A DNA stretch of 64,000 nucleotides from Rodentibacter caecimuris (lineage in GTDB: Bacteria; Pseudomonadota; Gammaproteobacteria; Enterobacterales; Pasteurellaceae). Location of the stretch: NCBI GenBank assembly GCA_001998905.1, contig MLAA01000023.1:24876-88875 (forward strand), given 5' to 3'. Of this stretch, positions 9,281 to 19,948 are shown in pieces. Each line of letters begins with the position of its first letter. Within the stretch, counting starts at the first letter, position 1. The position numbers and the translations under genes were made by a program. A model generated the notes under the pieces. The model was not told the DNA's origin. It was given only the letters and a program-made list of their open reading frames with translations, and ran no database searches.

Positions 9281-11179
9281 TTAAACGTTCAGATCGACTT
9301 GATCACCTTTAGTTTGTAGCCATGTTTTACGATCTTCTGAGCGTTTCCTGGCTAGTAGCATATCCATTAATTCAAAGGTCTCGGTTTGTTGCTCATCCGA
9401 TTGCTCAAAAGTAAGCTGTACCAAACGGCGAGTATTAGGATCCATTGTGGTTTCTCGCAGTTGATTCGGATTCATTTCTCCCAAGCCTTTAAAACGCTGG
9501 ACATTTGGTTTGCCTTTTTTGTTTTTTAAGCGATCTAATATTCCTTCTTTTTCACTCTCATCCAGCGCATAAAAAACCTCATTACCTAAATCGATACGGT
9601 AAAGTGGCGGCATAGCCACATAGACATGTCCCTCCCGTACCAATTTCGGGAAATGGCGTAAAAATAAGGCGCATAATAGTGTAGCAATATGTAAACCATC
9701 TGAGTCAGCATCGGCAAGAATGCATACTTTTCCGTATCTAAGTTGAGATAAATCGTTACTGTCTGGATCTATGCCTAGAGCGACAGCAATATCATGTACT
9801 TCTTGAGACGCTAATACTTGATCCGCAGAGACTTCCCAAGTATTTAGAATTTTGCCTCGCAACGGTAAAATAGCTTGGTATTCTCGATCTCTAGCCTGTT
9901 TTGCTGATCCGCCAGCGGAATCTCCTTCTACCAGAAATAATTCGGTACGTGCTAGATCTTGTTGGCTACAATCAGCAAGTTTTCCCGGTAATGCAGGTCC
10001 GCTAACTAATTTCTTGCGTACAACTTTTTTTGCTGCCCGTAGGCGACGTTCCGCTGAACTGATAGCCATTTTGGCTAACTCTTCCGCTTCCGTAATATTT
10101 TGGCTTAGCCAGATACTGAAAGAATCTTTAACAATGCCGCTGACAAAAACAGCACTTTGGCGAGAAGATAAACGTTCTTTGGTTTGTCCTGCAAACTGAG
10201 GATCTTGCATTTTTATACTTAGTACATAAGTGCAACGCTCCCAAATATCATCGGCAGTTAATTTTACGTTCTTAGGTAATAGGCTGCGCAATTCACAAAA
10301 TTCTCGCATTGCATCTAATAAACCTTGTCTTAAGCCGTTAACATGAGTACCACCTTGAACAGTTGGGATTAAATTGACATAGCTTTCACCAATTAATTCA
10401 CCTCCTTCAGGTAGCCAAAGTAATGCCCAACTTGCTGTTTCTTTCTCACCTTTTACCTCGCCAACAAATGGGATCGCAGGTAAGGTGGTATAGTTTTGTA
10501 CCGATTCCTGTAAATAGTCGGATAAACCGTCTTGATAGAGCCAAACATACTCTTCGTTATTTACTTTATCAATAAACTGAATTTCTAAGCCGGAACAAAG
10601 TACGGCTTTAGCCCGAAGTAAATGACGTAATTTACTAGCGGAAAATTTATCGCTATCGAAATATTTTGGATTTGGTCTGAAATGGACCGATGTTCCTGTA
10701 TTACGCCGACCGCAAGTTCCGACAACGGTTAATTCTTCGACTTTTATCCCGTTTTCAAAAGCGATTTTATAAATTTCACCATTGCGTTTTACGGTGATAT
10801 CCACTCGTTCAGATAAGGCGTTCACGACGGAAATACCGACACCGTGTAGACCACCTGAAAATTCATAGTTTTTATTGGAAAATTTCCCCCCTGCATGTAA
10901 TTTCGTCATAATTACTTCTACACCGGATATTTTTTCCGTAGGGTGGATATCAACTGGCATCCCCCGTCCATTATCGATCACTTCAAGAGATTGGTCTTTG
11001 TGTAAGATAACTTCTATTTTGTTGGCAAAACCTGCTAAAGCTTCGTCTACACTGTTATCAATGACTTCTTGTCCTAAATGATTTGGACGAGTAGTGTCGG
11101 TGTACATGCCAGGGCGAATTTGAACCGGTTCAAGGTCTTTTAAAACAGTTATTTCGTGAGCGGAATAATTATCTGCCAT
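9281..11179 (-). CDS. parE: DNA topoisomerase IV subunit B
   Basis: The 632-residue ATPase subunit has the GHKL ATP-binding site (EVIDNSVDEALAG, DNGRGMPVD, GLHGVGISVVNAL) in the first 120 residues, the transducer domain to about 390, and the TOPRIM domain (LFLVEGDSAGGSAKQARD, PLRGKILNTW, DADSDGLHI). It partners ParC, encoded directly downstream. The gene is divergent from lrgA over about 230 bp that must hold promoters for both directions. Confidence 0.98.
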   Translation of the reverse strand: MADNYSAHEITVLKDLEPVQIRPGMYTDTTRPNHLGQEVIDNSVDEALAGFANKIEVILHKDQSLEVIDNGRGMPVDIHPTEKISGVEVIMTKLHAGGKFSNKNYEFSGGLHGVGISVVNALSERVDITVKRNGEIYKIAFENGIKVEELTVVGTCGRRNTGTSVHFRPNPKYFDSDKFSASKLRHLLRAKAVLCSGLEIQFIDKVNNEEYVWLYQDGLSDYLQESVQNYTTLPAIPFVGEVKGEKETASWALLWLPEGGELIGESYVNLIPTVQGGTHVNGLRQGLLDAMREFCELRSLLPKNVKLTADDIWERCTYVLSIKMQDPQFAGQTKERLSSRQSAVFVSGIVKDSFSIWLSQNITEAEELAKMAISSAERRLRAAKKVVRKKLVSGPALPGKLADCSQQDLARTELFLVEGDSAGGSAKQARDREYQAILPLRGKILNTWEVSADQVLASQEVHDIAVALGIDPDSNDLSQLRYGKVCILADADSDGLHIATLLCALFLRHFPKLVREGHVYVAMPPLYRIDLGNEVFYALDESEKEGILDRLKNKKGKPNVQRFKGLGEMNPNQLRETTMDPNTRRLVQLTFEQSDEQQTETFELMDMLLARKRSEDRKTWLQTKGDQVDLNV

Positions 11180-11412
11180 TCTTTGTCTTTATATGGGTTA
11201 AATTGAGATAGCTGCGGATTCTAGCAAAAAATGGGGGCATTTGCACTTTTTGGCAATTATCATAACCTATTGGCATAAATTTGCGGTAAATCATTATTTA
11301 GCGAAAATCTCGTTGTTTTCCTAAAAACATACTTTAAAAGGTAGATAATAGGAGTAAAATATTTTCATAATTTTTATAAAAATATTTGAATGAACACAAA
11401 GTGGAGGTATGT

Positions 11413-11835
11413 GTGATTTGGGTTAAGGTATTTGTGAAAAAATTGGGGGAATTATTGCGTGCTTGGAGCATTTTATTTGCAATGCTATACCTCGGGCAAT
11501 GGATTGCTCAACAGTTACCGTTTGGTATACCGGGGAGTATTTGGGGGTTATTATTATTGTTTTTTTGCTTAGTAAAACGAATTATTCCATTAGAATGGAT
11601 CTATTTCGGTGCAAGCCTTTTAATTCGATTTATGGCGGTTTTATTCGTACCAATAAGTGTCGGTATTATTGAGTATGCCGATTTAATGTTGAGTAAAATG
11701 GAAGTATTGTTAATTCCCAATATTCTTAGCACTATACTAGGATTGATATGCATTGCTTTATTCGCAGATCGTTTATTCACAAAGGATGCCTTCTCGCGTA
11801 AGCGAAAAAAAGCAAATAACAATAGCCTTAATTAA
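11413..11835 (+). CDS. CidA/LrgA family membrane protein
   Basis: The 140-residue protein has four hydrophobic segments and the family core LPFGIPGSIWGLLLLFF, followed by VLFVPISVGIIEY. The family pairs with LrgB-type proteins and is linked to murein hydrolase control or metabolite export; E. coli YohJ is similar. The start is a GTG at 11413, chosen because GGAGG at 11403-11407 is 5 bp upstream. The frame stays open a little further to a TTG at 11386. It precedes the lrgB-type gene by 12 bp. Confidence 0.8.
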   Translation: MIWVKVFVKKLGELLRAWSILFAMLYLGQWIAQQLPFGIPGSIWGLLLLFFCLVKRIIPLEWIYFGASLLIRFMAVLFVPISVGIIEYADLMLSKMEVLLIPNILSTILGLICIALFADRLFTKDAFSRKRKKANNNSLN

Positions 11836-11847
11836 GAGAATCTAGAA

Positions 11848-12543
11848 ATGAATAATTATTCTATTTACGTTTATACTTTTTTAACAATTTTTATTTTCTA
11901 TCTGACTATCCAAATTAATAAGCATTTAAAATCGACACTGTTTAACTCCTTTATTTTAACTGTATTAATACTGATTGGTATTTTACTTATCGGTAATATT
12001 CCCTATTCTACTTATTTACAGGGAAATGCGCCTTTAAATAATTTATTAAGCCTGAGTATTGTTGCATTAGCATTACCTCTTTATGAGCAACTACCACAAA
12101 TTAGAAAACATTGGAAAATTATTCTATTAGTTACCTCCTTTTCATCCTTGTTTTCTATGTTAAGTGTCGGGCTTTTGGCGGTGATATTCGGTGCTAATGC
12201 AGAATTAGTTGCCGTATTGTTGCCAAAATCCATTACTACTCCAATTGCAATGGAAGTGGCTGTTAATTTAGGTAGCATTCCAGCATTGGCTGCAGCAAGT
12301 GTGGTTATTGCTGGCTTGCAAGGCTCTTTATTAGGGTATTTTATTTTGCAAAAAATCGGTATTCGTCATACACAGGCTATTGGTTTGTCAATGGGGGCTG
12401 TCTCTCATGTATTAGGTACGGTTGCTTGTATGGAAAAATCTTTGAAAGCAGGTTGCTACGGTTCGATTTCTCTAGTACTTTGCGGTATTATGAGTGCAGC
12501 TTTAGCGCCTTTTGTATTTAAATTTATTTCCTTACTATTTTAA
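11848..12543 (+). CDS. LrgB/CidB family membrane protein
   Basis: The 231-residue protein has 6-7 membrane segments. It contains the strongly conserved LrgB stretches [13 protein letters not shown] and [16 protein letters not shown], and [16 protein letters not shown] near the end. It is expected to form a complex with the LrgA-like protein encoded just upstream (E. coli YohK/YohJ pair). Proposed roles range from murein hydrolase control to small-acid transport. The sequence cannot decide which. Confidence 0.85.
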   Translation: MNNYSIYVYTFLTIFIFYLTIQINKHLKSTLFNSFILTVLILIGILLIGNIPYSTYLQGNAPLNNLLSLSIVALALPLYEQLPQIRKHWKIILLVTSFSSLFSMLSVGLLAVIFGANAELVAVLLPKSITTPIAMEVAVNLGSIPALAAASVVIAGLQGSLLGYFILQKIGIRHTQAIGLSMGAVSHVLGTVACMEKSLKAGCYGSISLVLCGIMSAALAPFVFKFISLLF

Positions 12544-12563
12544 TCACAATTTCTTTAGACAAC

Positions 12564-13916
12564 ATGAAAATTCAATTATCTTCCGCTTGGTCTGAACGCT
12601 ATTTACCTGATCCGCCCCGTGAAAAAGATCATCGTCCGCCGTTTCGTCGTGATCGAGGGCGTATTCTCCATTCGGCTGCATTTCGTTGTTTACAAGCAAA
12701 AACTCAAATTCATGCTATTGGGGAAAATGATTTTTATCGAACTCGTTTAACCCATTCTCTTGAAGTAGCGCAAATTGGCAGTAGTTTAGTCGCTCAGCTA
12801 AAATTAAGTGATGCTTTTGTTCCGTTGTCGCAGAAATTAGGAATAGAAAAAAATGATCTGCAAAAGTGGTTAAAACCTTTGTTACCGAGTAATGATTTAA
12901 TTGAAAGCCTGTGTTTTGCTCATGATATTGGACACCCACCCTTCGGGCATGGAGGAGAGGTGGCATTGAATTATATGATGCGAGAGCAAGGTGGGTTTGA
13001 AGGAAATGCTCAAACATTTCGGATTTTAACCAAATTAGAACCTTATACGGAAAACGCAGGAATGAATTTAACTCGCCGAACTTTATTAGGCATAATTAAA
13101 TATCCTGCTATTTTGGATCTTGCATCGCCGCAATATGCCGAATTATCGCCTGTTGCAATAATGGATTCACGTTATATTAATATTAGTGATTGGAAACCGG
13201 CTAAAGGTATTTTTCGTGATGATTTAGCAATGTTTAATTGGTTGTTGCAAAACTTAGAGAAAAATGACCGCACTTTATTTAGCCAATGGAAAAAAGCGCG
13301 TTCAACGCCTAGTGAATTTTTGAAAACTCGTTTTAAGTCGCTGGATTGCAGTATTATGGAACTTGCCGATGACATCGCTTATGGCGTGCATGACTTGGAA
13401 GATGCGATTGTTACGGGCATGGTGAATTGGCACCAATGGCAGGAGGCTTTATCTGCTTTGAAAAACAGTGGTTCGGACTGGATTGTCAACAATGCTGAGA
13501 CATTAAGCCGTAAATTATTTTCTGAGCAACATTTTGAACGAAAAAATGCTATTGGCGCATTGGTCAATTATTTTATTACTCATGTCAATTGGAAAGCTAC
13601 AGCAGAATTTAATGAACCTTTATTACGTTATAATGCCGAGCTTCCTTCACATGTAATTAAAGTCCTGACTATTTTTAAAGATTTTGTATTGAAATATGTG
13701 ATCCGCCACGTTGAAACACAACGAATTGAATACAAAGGGCAGCGTATTTTAACTGAACTGTTTCAAATTTTTGAATCCGATCCTGAACGTTTACTCCCGT
13801 CAGCTACGGTTCAACGTTGGAAAAATGCCGAATGTGGGCATAAAAAGCGAGTTATTTGTGATTATATTGCCGGAATGTCTGATGCTTATGCGCTACGCGT
13901 ATATCGACAATTCTAA
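12564..13916 (+). CDS. dGTPase-like HD-domain nucleotide triphosphohydrolase
   Basis: The 450-residue protein belongs to the dGTP triphosphohydrolase family, which cleaves dNTPs to nucleoside and triphosphate. Metal-binding HD residues are visible: His64 in THSLEVAQ, His120-Asp121 in [16 protein letters not shown], and a later Asp in [16 protein letters not shown]. The N-terminal [20 protein letters not shown] is typical of the family. It starts 20 bp after lrgB and may share its transcript. Family members have roles in dNTP balance and some in phage defence, but the gene neighbours do not suggest a defence locus. One uptake-signal copy lies at 13267-13275. Confidence 0.88.
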   Translation: MKIQLSSAWSERYLPDPPREKDHRPPFRRDRGRILHSAAFRCLQAKTQIHAIGENDFYRTRLTHSLEVAQIGSSLVAQLKLSDAFVPLSQKLGIEKNDLQKWLKPLLPSNDLIESLCFAHDIGHPPFGHGGEVALNYMMREQGGFEGNAQTFRILTKLEPYTENAGMNLTRRTLLGIIKYPAILDLASPQYAELSPVAIMDSRYINISDWKPAKGIFRDDLAMFNWLLQNLEKNDRTLFSQWKKARSTPSEFLKTRFKSLDCSIMELADDIAYGVHDLEDAIVTGMVNWHQWQEALSALKNSGSDWIVNNAETLSRKLFSEQHFERKNAIGALVNYFITHVNWKATAEFNEPLLRYNAELPSHVIKVLTIFKDFVLKYVIRHVETQRIEYKGQRILTELFQIFESDPERLLPSATVQRWKNAECGHKKRVICDYIAGMSDAYALRVYRQF

Positions 13917-14016
13917 TTAAACGGGTATCGGGAGTTAGCTATTTGTCAGAATTATCCGCAGGTGTCAGAGTCTGGGATTATTGTTTTCAATCCTATTGTG
14001 CTTTTGTATTCATAAT

Positions 14017-14059
14017 TAGACCTCTATGACCATTTTAATTAAACTTTCATAGAGGTCTA
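14017..14059. terminator. Inverted repeat between the dGTPase and receptor genes
   Basis: A perfect 13-bp stem TAGACCTCTATGA/TCATAGAGGTCTA (14017-14029 with 14047-14059) has a 17-nt A/T-rich loop, between two converging genes. There is a short T run beyond the right arm. A bidirectional terminator is the simplest reading. Confidence 0.6.
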
Positions 14060-14084
14060 GATTTTCACAGATTATTTTCTATTT

Positions 14085-17000
14085 TTAGAATTTCATATTT
14101 AAACTAAAAAAATAGTTTCGTCCAGGGGCAGTATAGCGAGCAATATCACTATTTGTCTCCTGATGTACTGAGCTGCTAGAGCTACGGCGAACAGACTCCC
14201 AAGTGCTGTATTCCTTATTTAAAAGATTATATACGCCAATATTGAGTGTCATGTTTTTCCTTACTTTGTAGTAGCCCAATAAATCTACTATTGTCCAAGG
14301 TTTTGTATTAAATTTAGTAACATCAACTCGAGTAGAAGGATGATCTGGATATTTTGGATTAACTCTTTTTGTCGCTAATTCTCTTACATCTTTTTCTTTT
14401 GAATGGGTTACAACCAAAGAGCTTCCCCATTTTTCAGAGGGGGCATCATAGTTAAGTGATACAACAAAACGAGGCGGTTGGATTGCATCAAATGGATATA
14501 GTATTCCTAAAACTAGTTCATTATTTACTACACTTACTTTTTTAGGTTTTGATTGCTCATAAGTAATTTGTGTACTAAAACCTGATGGAATAATATTTAT
14601 CATTGAATGGAGATCAAACCATCCTTGAACACCATATCCTTCAATAGTTGCATTAGAAAAATTTTCACTTCGGGCCGTTGTACCTGCTTTGTCAAGGGCA
14701 AAGCTAATCAGCCCCTTATATTTACTAATAAATTTGTTTGCTTCTATATATCCCCATTTACCTTTAACACTAAAATTTATTTCATGATGAGCAGAGGTTT
14801 CAGGTTTTAAGTAATTAGTTGAATGTTTTCCATGTGGAGACCAGCCATAAATTTCTTGGAAACTTGGATTTCTAAAGCCTGTGGAATAGTTATAGCCAAT
14901 ATCGATACTATCAGTGGTTTTTAGCGTAGTGCTAAACTGATAAGAGGTATTTTTATACGTTCTTTTTGTTAAATGTTCCCTATTCCCTGATATCGTATCA
15001 CGGTCTAGACGAAAACCTGATCCAATATCTAACCACTTACCAATAGTCATTTGATTATTTATGCTTAAATATCTATTTCTTCCCTTAATGTTGAAAGAGC
15101 AAAGTTCTCTTTGTCCCTTGCATCGGTCTGCATTTTGGGTAACGGAAGTATCTTCTCTGCCAAGGGAATTAGGGATATATGAATCACCATTTTCTCTTTT
15201 CTCACTTGATAGTCCTCCAAATCGTATGATATAGATATCTTTATTTTCTTTCGCTTTATAATGTGAGCCGCCCCCAGTTAGATTAAAACGATAAGTGAAA
15301 TTATCAAAATTAAAGTTTTTATTATATTTTAAACCGATATGTTTGTGTGTTTCTTGGTAATTAACACGTTGAAGATTTTCTGAAGAACCTGCTTTATCCC
15401 TACTAGCACGGCAATGTCTATCTGGATTAGGATATTTATTACAACTAAGCTCTTGATAATCCGAGTTAATACCTATTTTTTGAAAGTCTAAGCTCAGTTC
15501 AAGTTTATCTCCCCATTTAGCTTTGGGTTCAATACTATATTTTAGACTCTGACGTTGTTTACGATGTATTTCAGTACTAAAACGAGATCTTGTATAAACC
15601 ATCGGAGCATACTCACTTATCATCATATCATCAAGATATAGACCCCCACTACCAGCATATGGAATAGAGTTAATGAAGTCTTTTATCATTTCCTCATACA
15701 TTGCTTGTTTCTTATCATATTCTCTCCAAGCTTTGTCTTCTTTCGTTTCAATATGATTTTTATTATACTCCTGAATTTTTACATAAAATTCTCTATTCTT
15801 TTTAAGGAATTCTGCAAAATCTTCTTCAAATAGATCCCAGTTAAAGTGATCAGGATAATTATGATCTTTATAAATATCATCATCGTATTTTGGTTCTCTA
15901 GGTTTTTTAGGGCGGGGATCATCAAACTCTGGACGACGAGGCGGAGCAGCGTAATAAGATTGAAGTGTCATATCTCGGGTAATATAGCGTTGTTTCGTAT
16001 CTTCGAAAACTCCTTCAATAGATTGATTGGGAGCGAGCTGATAGGTAAGGTGAGCTAAATAAGAATGACTTGTATTTTTTAATGGATCAGGGGCTTGCCT
16101 ATCTAGGCCTGTATAGTCTTTGGCCGAGAGTACCTCTGTTGGGTGAACCGTTTGTTTTAATTGCTCTAATTCCTCCAATGTAAATTGCCTATTTGGATCA
16201 GTATGGCGGCTCTTATATTCTTTAATTGCCTCTTCTAATGTATAAAATTTAGTGAATAGCGTAGTATAAAAAGGTTCAGTACAAGTTTTACATTTATAGA
16301 ATATACTATTTCGACCAAAAGTTTCATTTGGAGTATTTGTATATAGCTTATATTTATCGACAAAAACACCTAATCGCTGAATCTCAAATTTCTTATTAGC
16401 AATATTATCATGTATTTTTGTTTCTTTACCATTACGATACGTATATTGAAAGAGCCCCTTTAATTTTTCTACATCAAATGCAACACCTACTGACTGCATC
16501 CATTGGCTATTTTTACTACTATAAGCAATTTTACTGACTAACGCGGACTTTTCTCCAGGAGATAAAATGTCATCAGCATTTTTAGTTTTAAAATTAACAC
16601 TGCCGCCTAAGGCACCATTCCCTGTTATAAAAGAGTCTCCTCCTTTGTTAATTTCAACCTTTGAGAGGTTTTCAAGCTCAATCTCATTTCTCGCTCCACT
16701 ACCTGTAGGTAACCAATAATAGATGCTTCTACTTGTAACATAAGATTAAATTTGAGGAAGCCCGTCTACACTAATTGCAACTCGATTGTTATCTACCCCT
16801 CGTATAGAGAAGCCGGTAGAACTACCTCTGCTTTGTTCTACCACAGAGACTCCTGTATCATAGCGAATAAGATCCCTAATATTACTGACCTGCTGCTTTT
16901 CTAATAGCTCTATATTTTTGACAATCTTTGAATTAGTCAAGAATTCTTCGGTGTTTGCTGTAACGGTAATTTCTTCTAACTCTGCGGCGTGATCTATTTT

Positions 17001-17108
17001 CTTTTCTTGAGCGTTTGCCGAAAAAGAAGTGAGTATAGTGGGTGTTAATAAAGCAGTAGTTGCTATTATTTTCTTACTATAACAGATATTTTTATAAAAA
17101 AATAACAT
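14085..17108 (-). pseudogene. TonB-dependent haemoglobin/transferrin-type receptor gene, interrupted by one in-frame stop
   Basis: A single reading frame of 1008 codons runs from 17108 to 14085, broken only by a TAA at 16748-16746 (codon 121). Before it lie a signal peptide (residues 1-33, ANA|Q), a TonB box (EEITVTAN) and the first part of the plug (FSIRGVDNNRVAISVDGLPQI). Directly after the stop the plug continues in the same frame (SYVTSRSIYYWLPTGSGARN, then EIELENLSKVEINKGGDSF), followed by the barrel, which ends in the C-terminal Phe usual for outer-membrane proteins. A single base, CAA to TAA, explains the break. Family: haemoglobin/transferrin/lactoferrin receptors; the ligand is not decidable. 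An unusual proline- and charge-rich insert of about 95 residues lies at codons 387-481. The upstream promoter and Fur-like site look intact. Confidence 0.85.
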
Positions 17109-17366
17109 TAGATATGTCTCCTTGGTTAATTAAAAAAGGGGGAACTCCATATTCACTTGAAAAGTTAGAATGATGCCGTTTTTCACCGCACTTCAGTCCT
17201 TTGGGAGGAAGCTAAAAAAGGGTTTTCATCAACTTTTCATTAACTCCAATTTCATTATCAATCCGATTCTTAATGCTCGGCACTCTAGATTGAATAAACA
17301 ACATAGGGATAAATTCTATAAAGTTTAATAAATCGTTATATATTTGTTGATAATTTGGGAGGCGAT

Positions 17367-17421
17367 AGTATAGAAAATATGAAATTTATTTTCAATAATA
17401 TTGAGAATGATTGTCATTATT
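17367..17421 (-). promoter_or_regulatory. Promoter and Fur-box-like operator of the TonB-dependent receptor gene
   Basis: Read on the minus strand there is a -35 TTGAAA (17395-17390), a 17-nt spacer and a -10 TATACT (17372-17367). Immediately upstream, GAGAATGATTGTCATTATT (17403-17421) matches the 19-bp Fur consensus at 15 positions. Transcription would begin near 17360, leaving a leader of about 250 nt before the ATG at 17108. Iron repression is inferred from the site. Confidence 0.6.
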
Positions 17422-17577
17422 ATGTGTTCTGTGGTATCTGTGATACTTTAAGGACAGTTTTTTGATAAACGCTCTCTCAATAGAGAGAAGGAAATAGTGA
17501 AATTATTTACCTATGACAAAAATAGTGAATAGTGTGTTGAGATGATATTAGACAGTTAGGTATGCAACATAAAGCGG

Positions 17578-17742
17578 ATGCCTAATTTCTATATAAGAGA
17601 GGGGATTATACAAGACGTATGCCAAAGTGCTGCTGAGCAAGCCCGAATAGTTGGTATTTGCGATCATAAAATGAATAGTTCAGAGCAATGTTTAGTTAGA
17701 AAAGCGATTATTTTTATAACGGTGATAATTGATCTTATTTGA
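17578..17742 (+). other. Short open frame of uncertain status in the 17.1-17.9 kb intergenic region
   Basis: This 54-codon ATG frame reads like protein in its middle (IIQDVCQSAAEQARIVG, then a Cys-rich stretch), but it has no clear Shine-Dalgarno and no family I recognise. It could be a gene remnant or chance. The rest of 17109-17908 holds the receptor leader and promoter, one uptake signal (17185-17193) and the uup promoter region; I see no other gene. Confidence 0.2.
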
Positions 17743-17908
17743 GGATATCGGCCATTATAGCTATCAATTTCTTTTTATTTTCACACAATCTTCTTTTTTT
17801 CTGATTTTTTACCAATTTTTTCCTTTTGGTTCAGAATTAGCCCTTTTCAGTCAGATTTGAATCCGTATAATAGCCGATTATTTTTTTCAGCGTTTTATCG
17901 GAGTAAGC

Positions 17909-19852
17909 GTGGCGCTTATTAGTTTAACCAACGGATATCTTTCATTTGGCGATTATCCTTTACTTGATCGTGCCGAATTGCATATTGAACCTAATGAACG
18001 GGTTTGTGTTGTTGGACGAAACGGAGCAGGAAAATCAACCTTATTAAAAATTTTATCCGGTGATATTGTGATAGATGATGGGAAAATTCAATCTGAAAAA
18101 GATTTAGTGATTTCCCGCTTAGAACAAGATCCGCCTCGTAGTGCGGAAGGTAATGTGTTTGATTATGTAGCGGAAGGTATAGGGCATTTAGCGGATCTGC
18201 TGAAAGAATATCATCATATTTCCGTGTATTTAGAAAGTGATTGCTCTGAAGCTGTACTCAGTCGTTTAGCACAGGTTCAGGCCAAATTAGAGCACGCCGG
18301 TGGTTGGCAATTTGAAAATAAAATTAATGAGGTTTTAGCTAAATTAGCATTAAATCCAAATACTAAATTATCTGATTTATCCGGCGGTTGGTTGCGTAAA
18401 GCAGCATTAGCTAGAGCTTTAGTTTGTAATCCGGATATTCTATTGTTAGATGAGCCTACCAATCATTTGGACGTAGAGGCTATTGAATGGTTGGAAAATT
18501 TTTTGACTGAATTTAACGGGAGCATTGTGTTTATTTCTCACGACCGCTCTTTTATTCGACGAATGGCAACCCGTATTGTAGATTTAGATCGTGGTAAATT
18601 AGTGTCTTATCCGGGAAATTATGACCTATATCTAACTACCAAAGCAGAAAATCTAAGGGTGGAAGCCTTACAAAATGAGTTATTTGATAAAAAATTGGCG
18701 CAGGAAGAAGTGTGGATTCGTCAAGGAATTAAGGCTCGCCGTACCCGTAATGAAGGGAGGGTTAGAGCATTAAAAGCAATGCGTGAAGAACGCCGTCAAC
18801 GGCGAGAAGTCTTAGGCTCGGCAAAATTGCAGTTAGATACTTCCAGCCGCTCGGGTAAAATTGTGTTTGAAATGGAAAATGTTGGCTATGCCATTGAAGG
18901 GAAAACCTTATTGAAAGATTTTTCTACTACTATTTTACGCGGCGATAAAATTGCCTTGGTTGGACCGAACGGTTGCGGTAAAACCACCTTTATCAAATTA
19001 CTACTCGGTGAATTGGAACCGTCAGCAGGAAAAATTCGCTGTGGGACAAAATTGAATATTGCCTATTTTGATCAATATCGGGGCGATTTAGATCCAGAAA
19101 AAACTGTAATGGATAATGTTGCAGACGGTAAGCAAGATATTGAAGTCAATGGGGTAAAGCGACACGTTCTTGGTTATTTACAGGATTTCTTATTCCCTCC
19201 TAAACGGGCAATGACACCGGTAAAGGCGTTATCTGGAGGGGAAAGAAACCGTTTATTATTAGCGAAATTATTGCTGAAACCGAATAATTTGCTCATTTTG
19301 GATGAACCTACCAACGATTTAGATGTGGAAACTTTGGAATTGTTGGAAGAAATTTTAACGGACTATCAAGGCACTTTGTTGATTGTTAGCCACGATCGTC
19401 AATTTATTGATAATGTGGCGACAGAATGTTATCTCTTTGAGGGGGATGGCGTATTGAATAAATATGTCGGTGGTTTCTTTGATGCCAAGCAGCAGCAACA
19501 AAATTATTTTGCAACAAAAGCGACTCGAATGTCGGTTGAGCAAAAAGATGTTTTTAAAACCTCGCAAAGTGCGGTCAAAAATCTCAATATTTCTCACCAA
19601 AATAAAAATAGAATCGTGAAGTTATCTTACAATGAGAAGAGAGAATTAGAGCAATTACCTTCTTTGTTGGAAGAGTTGGAACGAAAAATAATGGCATTGC
19701 AAGCAGAAATTGCAGAGCCTGATTTTTTTCAACAAAGTCATGATGTAACGGATAGAAAATTACAGGATTTGGCCGCTTATGAAGCTGAGTTAGAAAAGGC
19801 ATTCTCTCGTTGGGAAGCATTGGAAGAAAAGAAACAATTAGCTGAAAAGTAA
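17909..19852 (+). CDS. uup: ABC-F ATPase Uup
   Basis: The 647-residue protein has two ABC ATPase domains and no membrane part. Walker A motifs are GRNGAGKST (first) and GPNGCGKTT (second), signatures LSGGWLRKAAL and LSGGERNRLLLAK. A linker lies between the domains and a C-terminal coiled coil spans about residues 555-647 (ELEQLPSLLEELERKIMALQ), the DNA-binding tail of Uup. ABC-F proteins act on ribosomes or, for Uup, also affect transposon excision. The start is a GTG preceded by GGAG. An uptake signal lies at 19567-19575 inside the C-terminal part. Confidence 0.95.
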   Translation: MALISLTNGYLSFGDYPLLDRAELHIEPNERVCVVGRNGAGKSTLLKILSGDIVIDDGKIQSEKDLVISRLEQDPPRSAEGNVFDYVAEGIGHLADLLKEYHHISVYLESDCSEAVLSRLAQVQAKLEHAGGWQFENKINEVLAKLALNPNTKLSDLSGGWLRKAALARALVCNPDILLLDEPTNHLDVEAIEWLENFLTEFNGSIVFISHDRSFIRRMATRIVDLDRGKLVSYPGNYDLYLTTKAENLRVEALQNELFDKKLAQEEVWIRQGIKARRTRNEGRVRALKAMREERRQRREVLGSAKLQLDTSSRSGKIVFEMENVGYAIEGKTLLKDFSTTILRGDKIALVGPNGCGKTTFIKLLLGELEPSAGKIRCGTKLNIAYFDQYRGDLDPEKTVMDNVADGKQDIEVNGVKRHVLGYLQDFLFPPKRAMTPVKALSGGERNRLLLAKLLLKPNNLLILDEPTNDLDVETLELLEEILTDYQGTLLIVSHDRQFIDNVATECYLFEGDGVLNKYVGGFFDAKQQQQNYFATKATRMSVEQKDVFKTSQSAVKNLNISHQNKNRIVKLSYNEKRELEQLPSLLEELERKIMALQAEIAEPDFFQQSHDVTDRKLQDLAAYEAELEKAFSRWEALEEKKQLAEK

Positions 19853-19948
19853 AGATTGCTACTATTGTTATAAATAACAGTAGAGATAAAAATTTTAAAC
19901 CCTAATGATTAACTTGCTTTTGGAAGCAATATTTATTGAGACATTATT

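Noticed and set aside
12564..13916. dGTPase gene as part of a phage-defence system
   Set aside because: Neighbours are lrgA/lrgB-type genes and a receptor gene with no defence genes; the family is also a common house-keeping one.
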